Assembly: GCA_001953115.1 (NCBI GenBank)
Contig: LSSL01002618.1
Span: forward strand, 1 to 24,098
Length of the DNA stretch: 24,098 nucleotides
Source of the DNA: Smittium mucronatum
Taxonomy: Eukaryota; Kickxellomycota; Harpellomycetes; Harpellales; Legeriomycetaceae
Reading direction: 5' to 3'
The notes beneath the pieces were generated by a model, which saw only the letters and a list, made by a program, of their open reading frames with translations, was not told the DNA's origin and made no database searches. A program made the position numbers and the translations under genes. Every line of letters begins with the position of its first letter. Within the stretch, counting starts at the first letter, position 1. Below are positions 13,487 through 22,631 of the stretch, piece by piece.

Positions 13487-14094
13487 AACATTGTTTGAGG
13501 ATTGGTATTATATCCGGAATTCAATTCTCTATAAGTTACCATTTTTCTTTAAAAATAACAATAATAAGACTCTTTTTCCCTATCTTAATTAAAGCCAGAT
13601 AACTGGTTTTAAACTCTATGGTTTGCATCCCATTCTATTGATTGATATAACGAAATAATTGTAGAAAATAATCTAAAAGTTATTCTCGAATATATAAATT
13701 TTTTAAGGGTTTTACTAAATTTCAAACACAACTTTTTAGCGTGAGCACCCAAATAACATTTAATACCAATAATTTTTTACATACTATCTCTAGTTATGTG
13801 ATTTATTTAGATTTTTATCGATTTTTTTTTTTTGAATTTGCAATAAATATGCGAGTTCATATAAAATTTTATAGATTTTATGTGTTTTATCTTTATTCTT
13901 GATTATCTCTCAAAAATAAGATTAGTACTCAGCGATAACACATAATATGATTCCAGGAGTTGGTAATTAGATGATATAACCTGCTAGCTTAAATTTTGAG
14001 GAAAAGAAAAAAAATATCAATCCTATAATAGTATATCCTTATTTTTTTCTTTGGTTTCATTTTCCTATAATAAAAAAAGAAATAAAGATCATCC

Positions 14095-14112
14095 TTATTA
14101 TTATTATTATTA
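14095..14112 (+). repeat. TTA microsatellite, six copies
   Basis: Six perfect copies of TTA, about 500 bases beyond the end of the adaptin gene. It is a simple slippage repeat. Confidence 0.85.
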
Positions 14113-14398
14113 GCCCGTTAACTCACGATATTTACTCCATTCTCAGGCCATTTATGATTTAAGAGGCCTTATTTTTATTTTTAATCCACAAAGATATATG
14201 GAAGCTTCTATAATATATAGATCATAATAAACTGCATTAGCTTGTAATTATGAAAAAAAAAAAATCTTAAAAAAATTCTAAAAGTCAAACACCAATCCAA
14301 CTTACTATAAAAAATAATTTTCGAAGGAAATTCATAGCAGTATTCCTAAAAAAATTCACAGCCATATCAAGAAATCTGTTCTACCTTTTAATTGAGTT

Positions 14399-14411
14399 CC
14401 CCCCCCCCCCC
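14399..14411 (+). repeat. Poly-C tract of 13
   Basis: The longest of the four C runs, preceded by TTTTAATTGAGTT and followed by ACGCTTCTTCC. It lies about 210 bases downstream of the adaptin stop codon. A transcript of that minus-strand gene reaching this far would carry a run of 13 G. Confidence 0.95.
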
Positions 14412-14618
14412 ACGCTTCTTCCAGAATAACTATTTATATTTCTTCTAACTCTTAAAAGATAAAATATATTGAATTTAATAATCACAAATAAAAGACATAA
14501 GTCTCTAACCCCAAAAATGATGAAGTCAACAGGAGAACAGTCAATAGAAATGTAAAAGTGATAGATTATAATTCATATAAAAAATATATTAATTTTTTTT
14601 TTTTGTAGAAGATCAAGT
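14412..14618. other. 3' flank of the beta-adaptin gene
   Basis: AT-rich sequence downstream of the minus-strand gene. A 12-base T run at 14,593-14,604 puts a run of A just after the stop codon on the sense strand. I see no exact AATAAA on the minus strand here, so the 3' end of the mRNA cannot be placed. Confidence 0.4.
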
Positions 14619-16747
14619 TCAGAATGAAATCAATAGTTCTGGCTCATCATCGACCTGCATAGAGTGTTTTTGTCCATCAGTCTGTTCCTCCAGGGTTGAA
14701 TGATCAAACATGTCGCTTGAATCAGATCCTGCGACGGCAGAACCAGGGGTTTGACCACTTTTCGGCAAAAATTTATGTGGTAATATTTGTACAACTGATG
14801 AAACATTTCCCAATTTCGCTAAATATTCCTCTAACTCTTTTTCTGTTATTTCAGTCCCCGTAAAGCAATCAATACTTGGTTTTTTGGCAAGAACGATTTG
14901 TTTAGCTATCTCTGGGTTCGAAGACAGTAATCGCCAATACATAAAGGAAACATCACGAACATCCATACTAGAGCAGTTTTCAAATGCACCTTGTATGATT
15001 TTCAAAACTAATTGTTGAGCTCTACTTGGATTTTTCAAAAAGAAACTGACGGATGCATGGATTATTGCCAGTTGGACAGAATCTTCCTCTGACAACAGAT
15101 CAGGCTCTAGTCTTTCTAATAGTTCATACGCTATGTCTTGATCTACAGATTGGAATTCCCCGATCAAAAAGATAAGAGATGCTTTAGAGTTTGGATCAGA
15201 CTCTATAAGATCATAAACATTATAAAGAGCGGGAACAACTACTCCGGCAATTTTTCCATTTCCAAGATGCGTGTATGTTCTAGAAATATTGCAAACTGCG
15301 ATTGCAGATTGTTGTACGGCATAAATTCCCTTTAATTCAATGATTTCGATTAAAACGTCAAGGCACTTTTCGGCGCTGTCTCCGAATTTTAGTGCCAATT
15401 TTTCGATAGCGGAGACAGCACGCCTACAGACACTAGAGTCAACTTCTTTGGAGTACTCTGACAATTCAGATAGAAGCTTTTCAACATTATTTTCGGTGCA
15501 CAATTTGACAAGTAAATCTAACTTTTCGAATTTTATATAATCAGGATCATTGTATTTGAGGAAGAATAAACTCAATTCCTTTGAAAGCAGCAAAGGGTGT
15601 TTTTTCAAAACTAAACTAATACTGCGGAGAGCTACATATTGAATTTCGGGTGTGGTCGATAATAGGGAGATGAGAGGGGGTATCAATTTCTTATTATATT
15701 TAGAAATAATTTCTTGATCTTCTATGAACCTCTCATACTCTAGCAGCAATCTGATTGCAGCTAGGACAACACCACTATTGGCATGTTGTAACCTTGGCAA
15801 AGCTGCGTCGCAAATTTTAATTGCACGAGGCTTTGTAGGGGTATAATCAACAAGTGCTTCAAGGATAGAGATCTGTCCCCATTCAGTATTATCATTAAGT
15901 ACCTTGAGTAGCTGGACGACGCTGGAATCACTAATGAGCCAAACTGGTCTAGTTTGACCATTGGCGATGGCTATGTCATTGATTTCGCGCAGACTAGATA
16001 CGGCATTGGCAACCACAAGCGCATTTGAATCAGAAAGCATATCGATAACTATATCTATCAAACCATGTTCATCGGCAGCCTCCTTGCTTAATTCATATAT
16101 TTTTGCAACGCATACGACAGCGGTTTTTCTCACATATGCATCATTGTCACGTAAACAACGCAAAAGAGGTTCACGGATATAATCAAGGATTTCAAAAACA
16201 TGTAAGCATCCCATCGTTCGAATAGCGAGAGCTCTAAGAAGAGGATTATTATCTTCTGAGTCCTATGATGTATAAATTTTTAAAGTTAAAATGAGCTAAG
16301 GAATTTGATACTTTTTTAAATAAAAAGAAATTACTCGAACAAAAGTGTTAATGGCTAAAATAACCAGATCAGGCTTTTCCCTCGCATAACTCATCAAATA
16401 CAGATATATCAGCTTTTTAATTTCCAAATCATCTGTTTGCATATTTTTAAGAACATCGGTGAACAAATCGGAAACATCTTTTCCAATTGTCATATTTGCT
16501 ATAACTCTTCTAACTGCCTCTTTTCTTCTTTCGCGATATTCGCTGTTTAATTCGGTCCGCAATTCGTAATTCTCGCCTTTTTTCAACATAAAGCAGCATA
16601 ATTAAGAAATTTCAGAGGCGAAGAAAGAATAAGAAGAAAAATAAAATGATGTATGAAGATTTACTAACCTTTTCTCAGATTGTTAATGAATTTATTACTC
16701 ATTATCTTCAAGCGAGCGAAATTAGACTGAATCTTGTTCATAGCCAT
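14619..16747 (-). CDS. APL2: Beta subunit of the AP-1 clathrin adaptor (beta-adaptin), three exons
   Basis: Large beta chain of a heterotetrameric clathrin adaptor, most likely AP-1, which recruits clathrin and sorts cargo at the trans-Golgi and endosomes. Exons (minus strand) are 16,747-16,669, 16,576-16,335 and 16,262-14,619; spliced, they give 654 residues. Each junction restores family sequence: RKGENYELR at the first, [13 protein letters not shown] at the second. Recognisable adaptin motifs are [12 protein letters not shown] (about 43-54), the KNMQTDDLE and YLYLM stretch, [35 protein letters not shown] and [17 protein letters not shown] (about 549-565). The HEAT-repeat trunk fills nearly the whole protein. 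Only about 46 acidic, Ser-rich residues follow, ending in PELLISF, and there is no ear domain. Fungal AP-1 beta chains also lack the ear but are usually longer (about 700 residues). The start [11 protein letters not shown] resembles fungal AP-1 beta starts; an in-frame ATG at 16,777 would add 10 residues. AP-2 beta is the main alternative. Confidence 0.9.
16263..16334 (-). other. Intron 2 of the beta-adaptin gene (72 bases)
   Basis: On the minus strand the donor is GTAATT after TTTGTTCGA and the acceptor is ATCATAG before GACTCAGAAG. Removing it joins NTFVR to DSEDNNPL, which is what beta-adaptins have at this place. The intron falls between codons. A TTTTAAC about 30 bases before the acceptor is a possible branch site. 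Reading through gives an immediate non-homologous tail ([12 protein letters not shown], then stop). Confidence 0.9.
16577..16668 (-). other. Intron 1 of the beta-adaptin gene (92 bases)
   Basis: On the minus strand the donor is GTTAGT after CTGAGAAAAG and the acceptor is GTTGAAAAAAG before GCGAGAATTAC. It splits a Gly codon (G|GC) so that [10 protein letters not shown] reads through. The bases just before the acceptor are A-rich; the pyrimidine-rich stretch lies further upstream. An ATG inside the intron at 16,589 opens the same downstream frame ([10 protein letters not shown]), so an alternative unspliced start is possible but would lose the fungal-type MAMNKIQ leader. Confidence 0.7.
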
Positions 16748-17080
16748 TTTCGAAAAATCCGATTTTTGATTGCTCATTTTCGGCAAAAACCTGAAAGCAG
16801 ATGTAAAACGCAGAAAAAAACAGGCGAAAGCTGGAAAATTTGTCACCTTCTAGAGAGGTGCAATACGGAAAGGGATGGGATTTAAATCCAAAAATGGTTA
16901 ACTCGAAGGTTTATGGAAATAGAGACAATCTGTACCTCATGTAACTCATACACGTTCAGTTTTGTTGAGTCAATTGATTTCTCCACAATTATCACTAACC
17001 ATCTATGGTGAGTCGAAATATGACCTACCGGTTATCCATTGGATAAAACAATTTAAAGTCCCATTCCATTGGCAATTTTT
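16748..17080 (-). promoter_or_regulatory. 5' flank and probable promoter of the beta-adaptin gene
   Basis: This stretch is clearly less AT-rich than the next intergenic DNA. On the minus strand it carries two CCAAT boxes, seen on the plus strand as ATTGG at 17,038-17,042 and 17,068-17,072, about 290 and 320 bases upstream of the chosen ATG. In fungi such boxes are bound by the HAP/CBF complex; that they act here is inference. A CTGCTTTCAG near 16,800 (minus strand) could be the acceptor of a 5'-UTR intron. The coding frame stays open upstream to an ATG at 16,846, but that extension is hydrophobic, T-rich and not adaptin-like. Confidence 0.45.
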
Positions 17081-17986
17081 AGGTTTTCACATTGTTGCAT
17101 TTGTTAAAAAGCGATGGTTTATTGGTTTTTAATCTGCGAAGCAGCAAATCCAAGTTGAGCTTTTTTTCTTCTAGGCTTATTTTTTTGGCCAATAGCGTAA
17201 AAATTAAAAAATACATATAAAATTATACTATTGGATGAGAAGGTTTACCTACACATAAAATATTTATGTGTTTTTTGAATGGTAAATTAAATAGTAAGTG
17301 GCTTTACTGATATGACCCGAAGTTAAAAAGAATACGTTTAGAAATTTAAATGATATTATTCATTTTTTCGTCCTAACTCTAAAATGTTCTAGATTTCCTA
17401 AGAATAAAAAAAGGTATTTGTTATACTCGAATTACAATTGTTTTAATTGAAGTGCACCTGCTCCACCTCCAACCCAAAGGCAATGATGAATTGATGTTGA
17501 GTTAAACATATATTAAATCTGTTTAAGAGTATATTTTTCTATTTTGTAATATATTTATTTATTGCTACTGTTCTTATAAGATCACTTTTGAAAGGTATAT
17601 ATGATTTTAAATGTGATTTGAATGATCAAGGATATTTTTTAGCCCGAGTTATCTTTCTCTTAACAGTTTATATCTTTATAAACGTATTCAATTTATAAAT
17701 TCATAAGTTCAAATCTTTCAAATCTAAGACACAGATTTTAATTAATTTTCTAATTGGATCTAACCCATGATACATAAATTCAAACTTGGATAATAATGGT
17801 TTATTCTGAAAGATGTTTAAAATCACAGCGCTTTACGTATCGCAGCTGAATAACGCTTCAGATTTCGTCATCAAACTTAACATTGATAAAATATTTTTTT
17901 TACGAATTGATTATATCCTACTAATGCTATTATAAAATGAATAATGCGAGGCTCTCCGTTATATTTGAGATAATAGAAAATAAATA
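17081..17986. other. Intergenic, no gene seen
   Basis: AT-rich DNA between the two divergent genes. It contains a perfect 9-base-arm hairpin (17,251-17,271) and a short balanced word around 17,450-17,485 (CACCTGCTCCACCTCCAACC) whose reading frames are all short. I see no gene. Confidence 0.5.
17251..17271. repeat. Perfect hairpin, 9-base arms and 3-base loop
   Basis: ACACATAAA, loop ATA, TTTATGTGT. The arms pair perfectly. No T run follows that would suggest a terminator, and such features are not expected to terminate fungal mRNA genes. Its role is unknown. Confidence 0.6.
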
Positions 17987-17996
17987 CCCCCCCCCC
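17987..17996 (+). repeat. Poly-C tract of 10
   Basis: Ten C bases in a row, preceded by AAAATAAATA and followed by TCCAACACACATT. It is the shortest member of the set of four plus-strand C tracts. Confidence 0.95.
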
Positions 17997-18746
17997 TCCA
18001 ACACACATTTTAACTAATAGTTTTTAATGAAATCTATCATCGTAAATGCGTTTATGCCATCTTGAATAAAAGAGTGCTAGTGGCAAAAATAAAACATCTA
18101 ACAAATGAGCTGGGTCTTGAGGATATTGAATGACATTTGATTAAATGATTGATATTGCACAACATCATAAGGTTGATATATAAGAAAAGCTGTAGAAATA
18201 TTATGATATTATCCTATTATACACTTCCTTGTGTCATTCAATATATAATTTCAGATTTTATCAGAAGATTTATCAGATTCAAAAAGAAAAAATACAATAA
18301 AGTATTGATTTCACGATCAAGATTTGATATCGATGATATATTTATCTGAGGATTAGAGTATTATTTCATGTGAAACCAGATTTTAAGATATTGTTTGTAC
18401 TAATTTATTTTTCCGTGGGATGTTATAGAGGTATTATTTGCTGATATTTGTTTGTCTTCTTTCCCATTTTTTAGGTGATATGCCACAAATTTACACCAAA
18501 ATACTTTATAATTCAACGATTAGTGTTTTTATGCATTGATATTAGCCTCAATCTAAATTTTATGCCCAATCATAAATCGAAGATAACATCAATTAAAAAA
18601 TGTGATTTATTAAGGTTTTATTTAGCCGATGTTCAATATAATAGTACATAAATAGTGCGTTAATACATAATTTTACAAATTATCAGTTTTTCATAATTGC
18701 ATTTTTTTTTCTCGTTAAATAATCATTTCAATACAGGGTAACTTTT
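17997..18746. other. Intergenic, upstream of the two-membrane-segment gene
   Basis: AT-rich DNA. A 66-codon plus-strand frame at 18,149-18,349 is rich in Ile, Lys, Arg, Phe and Tyr with no recognisable motif and no flanking splice sites that would extend it. I judge it more likely chance than a gene, though I cannot exclude one. Confidence 0.4.
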
Positions 18747-18756
18747 TATATAAATA
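18747..18756 (+). promoter_or_regulatory. Possible TATA box
   Basis: TATATAAATA lies 89 bases before the ATG at 18,845, followed by a C/T-richer leader. The spacing suits a TATA element, but such words are common in DNA of this composition. Confidence 0.35.
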
Positions 18757-18844
18757 TACACCTTTTACATCTGCATCTCTTGTTCAAGATTCTCTGATTA
18801 TCCGACTCCAAAAAGAACTCGATAAAACCTAAAGCATAATTAAG

Positions 18845-19331
18845 ATGACTACCAATAGAAACGATATAATTAGTTCTAGTGCCGAAAATAGAAGAGAAAT
18901 ACGTTATGGGGGTTTATCAATTCTATTCGGAACTCTTTTATGCGCTAAAGTATTAGTGTCGATGTTAGAGAAAATACTGGTGCTATCATTAACAGCTGTG
19001 TTCGTACTTTTAGTTATTTTGTTCCTTTCATCAAAGTAAGAATATTTATGCAATCGAAAAAAATTATCTTGGGGGATGTTTTGATCACCCTTGCCCCTCA
19101 ATAATTATCATTATAGTATTTAAAATATATATCCGATTTTAACTTTTCATTTCTAGTGTTTGGAATTTAGAGAAAGAAGATTCAGACAAGATATCAGTAA
19201 TAGAACCGATAATTAGCTTCTCTAATTATACAGAATCAAAAGCAAATCAACTTTTCAATAAATTTATAGCCAGATTAGTTGAAAAAGTGGTCGGGAATTG
19301 GGCTGGATCTAAACCCCAACTCGATCTATAA
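18845..19331 (+). CDS. Small two-membrane-segment protein with a PXA-like fragment, two exons
   Basis: Exon 1 is 18,845-19,035 and exon 2 is 19,157-19,331; spliced, they give 121 residues. The junction AA|T makes Asn. A polar N-terminus (about 1-20) is followed by two hydrophobic segments at about 22-41 and 44-62, separated only by EK, so probably a membrane hairpin. An acidic linker (WNLEKEDSDK) leads to IEPIISFSN and NQLFNKFIARLVEKVVGNWA. That last part resembles the opening of PXA domains, as in Mdm1/SNX13-type proteins of membrane contact sites, where membrane segments precede PXA and the helix ends in a Trp-Tyr pair; here the Trp is followed by Ala. Those proteins are many hundreds of residues long, whereas this frame stops 10 residues after the Trp. 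No donor or open frame that could continue it was found. It may be a truncated relic or a small protein in its own right. The exon structure is well supported; the family is tentative. Confidence 0.6.
19036..19156 (+). other. Intron of the two-membrane-segment gene (121 bases)
   Basis: The donor is AA|GTAAGA and the acceptor CATTTCTAG|TGTTTGG. A TTTTAAC about 15 bases before the acceptor is a candidate branch site. Unspliced, the frame would stop at TAA 19,037-19,039, within the donor itself. Spliced, it stays open for 58 more codons with mixed composition, which is good evidence that the intron is real. Confidence 0.75.
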
Positions 19332-19435
19332 AAAAATCATCTATTCTAAAAAATTTCAAAGTCTGCCTAGATATCTGTATTTTTTATCCAAAAACATTTA
19401 ACAGCAATTGTATGTAGTAAATAATACACCACCAA

Positions 19436-19441
19436 AATAAA
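19436..19441 (+). terminator. Possible polyadenylation signal
   Basis: AATAAA 105 bases after the stop codon of the two-membrane-segment gene. This is the canonical word, but it is frequent by chance in such AT-rich DNA. Confidence 0.25.
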
Positions 19442-20199
19442 GAAACACCCATTTTCAATAATTAAAACATTATATTTCCATAATTTTTAAAGTTGTTTTC
19501 CAAAAAACAGTATCACTCTTTAGAGATTATTTTCGGTTTTTAAACATTTATTTTTTGATGAATTCGATCAAAACCTCTGAGCCATCTCTAATTTATGGTA
19601 TTTGATTTTTGATTAGTGTAATAATATAGATATTTAAAGCTACTTTGATAGACACCAACAATTATCAGTACATGGGCGAAATTAAGATATATAAAGCAGT
19701 TTGTTTCTCGCTTATTGTAAAAATTATATTTTGATAATACACATGGTTTTGTTGACAAAATAGATATTTTATTTTATAAAATATTAGAATATGTGAATAT
19801 TAAGTAAAATATAGTTTCTAACAATGTTTTTTGCAATTTAAGAATTATACATGTATTTTAGGTTTGCCATTTATAATGCAAATATAGGTTAGTTACCTTC
19901 ACTGATCTATTTTTTCTTGACGGGATTTATTGAACCCCCATAAAAAATGAGTCAAATATGTTAAATTTTTTATAAAAATGGTGAAATTTCATAAATCAAC
20001 ATTACCACTTTTGTCTCTTCACCTCTCTAATGAAACCTTATCTACTTAAAATGGGCTCGGTGTAGCATATGAGTCTCATATACTTCTGGTTATAAACTAG
20101 TTGTAAACACGAATACAAACCGAAAAATCAATATTTAACAAATTGAAGTTTGGTCCAGTAGTGCCAGCCCAGCCCAGAACTGAAATAGATTTTTTTATA
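19442..20199. other. Intergenic, no gene seen
   Basis: Mostly AT-rich with a somewhat more balanced stretch from about 20,025 to 20,190. A frame without a start codon stays open from about 20,110 through the C tract to a TAA near 20,270, but it has no recognisable content. Confidence 0.4.
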
Positions 20200-20211
20200 C
20201 CCCCCCCCCCC
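20200..20211 (+). repeat. Poly-C tract of 12
   Basis: Twelve C bases in a row, preceded by TTTTTTTATA and followed by ATCAACCATC. It is the fourth member of the same-strand set. A start-less frame reads four Pro codons through it, probably by chance. Confidence 0.95.
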
Positions 20212-21155
20212 ATCAACCATCAAATGAGTTTTCCAGCCTATTCCAAAGAACATCTTCGCTTATAAAAATAATTCTTTCCTAAAATCTTCGGTAAATGAGT
20301 CCATTAATCTTTCGATTTTCTGTTAAATTATCGATCACCATTTTGGAAAACCGATAAGATGTGATTGACTGTCTTTTGTATAGGCAGGGGGAATTCAAGG
20401 GCAGAATAAATTATAATTTTTCTGGTATGTTTTCTGGGTTAACCAGGAACTGACCAATCGAGTTTTTCGGATATCACAGATATCAAGTCCCAAATATGCA
20501 TTTTTTTTACCACCAATTACAATAATAGATCAAGCAATTCTAAAAATAATAAAACATTATTGGTTCTAAAAATCCGAATTCAAGAATAATTGAAATTGGT
20601 TCGCAAATAGTGAATTTAATTTGAAACCCAGTTTAATCTATTTGATAAAAAGTGCATCCCAATTCGGGAGTATATAGCGCATAAAACTTCCAATATGTTT
20701 TATCAGTTATTTCTAATCGAAATTATCCAAATTCTCTGAATAGCTTTCTGGAAGAATCTTTTTACAGCTGAGTTTTTTACAATTATTAGTATCTCATTTA
20801 TTTGGTAAAAATTATGTGATAAACTCTTTTTTTTTTTATTTTGCTAAAAAAATATTGTAAATCAACAATTTTGGTGCATTAAAGCTGGGCTAATTCTTAA
20901 AGATTATAAAAAAAGCTCATCATAATAAAAATTATATTTTATAATATAAAAAATTTAGATCATTTTTTTGAAAAAGAATTTATTGTTCCTAAGAATCATC
21001 CATATCTTCTGAAAAATAGATAAAGTGATATATAGATACATTTTCGATAAATTTTTAGAAAAATAGCACTAAATATATTTACTTTAGCTTTAATATAAAA
21101 GAGCTTAAAGTGTTAGATTTTTCTGTGTTAAAGAAAAATTAGCTATATGGGAGAG
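20212..21155. other. Intergenic, no gene seen
   Basis: Mixed composition to about 20,500, then AT-rich. GATATCACAGATATC near 20,470 is a short near-palindrome. No frame of note and no RNA gene was seen. Confidence 0.4.
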
Positions 21156-21171
21156 TCTTAATGAAGAGGAC
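21156..21171 (+). repeat. Left copy of a 16-bp inverted repeat
   Basis: TCTTAATGAAGAGGAC, the exact reverse complement of 22,867-22,882. Similarity continues inward more weakly (ATTTTATAG against GTTTTGTTG, six of nine). Confidence 0.9.
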
Positions 21172-21244
21172 ATTTTATAGTGTACCCTGCTTCAACAAAA
21201 ATTTCAAAACACTGTATTTTATCCAATAAAAGTAAAATTTTGTG

Positions 21245-21259
21245 AAAAAAAAAAAAAAA
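21245..21259 (+). repeat. Poly-A run of 15
   Basis: Fifteen A bases, about 75 bases inside the left inverted-repeat copy. It could be ordinary slippage or the trace of an inserted reverse-transcribed copy. Confidence 0.85.
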
Positions 21260-22544
21260 GTTGCAGTAAATGCCATTCAAACTCCTAATTAGGATATTAG
21301 AAAAATGAAATTGCCTTTTTATTTTATTTAATAGTAATTTCGGTTAATTTGGATATCTTTGATAACCGGAATTATCCAGTGTTTTAGGGGCAGAGGTACT
21401 TCGGTAGCCTCTGGACTGGTGAAATTTGAAAATATTTAAATAGTATAAATGTTTTATTTTATCTCAACAAATAAATTCAATGAAACCAGAGTATGATTTT
21501 GCTCTTGGTTTTCGCTAGGGATTCTTCTCTTTGCTTCTGAGTCTCAGGTTAATATTCAGATGCAGTAGTCAGAGGTTAAATGTAACTAGAGTATGAATTC
21601 CTAACCAGTTGGAGCGGTACTATACTTTTATGACCTGGGTCTTCGGACTATCTAGAAGCAGACCGCATAGTATCACACATCTTGGCTACCGAACCTACCA
21701 TTGAAAAACCAGGGTGGTAAAACAGAGTATTTCTATGTTTAGTTTCTTTATTGTGCCAACCTGGACCAAGAACTACTTTTTACTGCGGTACTGTTCCTTT
21801 ATTGGTAACTTGTAAAAGCTTAAAAGGAGAATACCTGGTATCATCTATAAGGGAAAAATCAAGAAAAGGAATCGACGTAAAAAGCTAGAAGACTAATTCT
21901 TGAAAGCTAAGAATTAAATTTCAAAAGCTTAACCAAGAATCAGTCATGAATAGTATAAAAATATTCTGGCAAAAAAAGATCTCTGAAAATTAGGAAAGAA
22001 AGATTAATATCAGCTTTTAACTTAAATCTTTAATAGGAATTATTTGAACAAGACTGGATCCCAGTACTGGGCAAAATAAGTGTGTACATTTAGTTAGAAG
22101 ATTTTGATATAAATTAGTGCCAGAAACTACTTTGAACAGTATGCTGTCGAGGGACTGGTAAACTAAATTTCCCCAAATAAATAAATGATACCCCACAAGT
22201 TCAGCACAAGGCCAACACATGTAGAGACAATCAATTACCATGCAAATAACCCATGTTAGAGGAAGTAACTCGCATGCAATAAAAGAGCTATCCACGTGGA
22301 AGACTGAGAATAACCTTTAGTTGTTCTTTAAACCTAAACATTCAGGACTATAAATATACTGAACCAAAGACTGAAAGAAAAGAATCGACCTTTACATACA
22401 AAATTTTGCTTATATAAAATTCCCTTTTATCTTAGAGATAATAAAGTTATAATTAACCATTCTATATTGTTGTTAAAAATTCTAAACTTTAAACTTTCAG
22501 TTCAGAATTATTTATAAAGTGCTCCGTTATAAATCAACCCTTTT

Positions 22545-22562
22545 ATAAATTATATAACCAAT
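22545..22562 (+). promoter_or_regulatory. Possible TATA and CCAAT words before the 67-residue ORF
   Basis: TATAAATTATATAACCAATT lies about 70-90 bases upstream of the ATG at 22,632. It combines TATA-like and CCAAT words, but both are weak evidence in AT-rich DNA. Confidence 0.2.
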
Positions 22563-22631
22563 TATTATTAAATCCAAATATAACTCTATAAAATTTACAT
22601 TATATCTTATCCACCCGTTAGATTAATCTAC

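Larger units (their letters stand above)
7761..14398. other. AT-rich gene desert, right part
   Basis: About 6.6 kb without a supportable gene. Most of it is as AT-rich as the left desert, but it contains the balanced islands listed separately (8286-8365, 9716-9770 and about 12,900-13,490) and a TTA microsatellite at 14,095-14,112. A slightly richer patch at 11,700-11,860 shows no open frame that I could recognise. A 72-codon frame at 10,320-10,538 is almost entirely Lys, Asn, Ile, Leu, Phe and Tyr and contains an internal repeat of AAAACATT, so I regard it as composition-driven. Confidence 0.65.

Noticed and set aside
15138..16182. Several ORFs of 65-73 codons on the plus strand inside the adaptin gene
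   Set aside because: They are antisense shadows of the conserved adaptin reading frame.
18149..18349. 66-codon plus-strand ORF before the two-membrane-segment gene
   Set aside because: No motif, composition like the flanks and no splice sites that would join it to the next gene.
20110..20272. Start-less frame reading proline codons through the C tract
   Set aside because: No ATG, no recognisable content and the Pro codons come from the C run itself.
21330..21385. GGATATCTTTGATAACCGGAATTATCC as a pogo/Tigger-like transposon end
   Set aside because: It has the flavour of such ends, but no matching inverted copy was found upstream or downstream in the window.
22017..22295. 92-codon minus-strand ORF as a membrane protein gene
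   Set aside because: Hydrophobic and Cys/Trp-rich at the start but no known family, no flanking gene signals, and it lies in a block that looks like worn mobile DNA.
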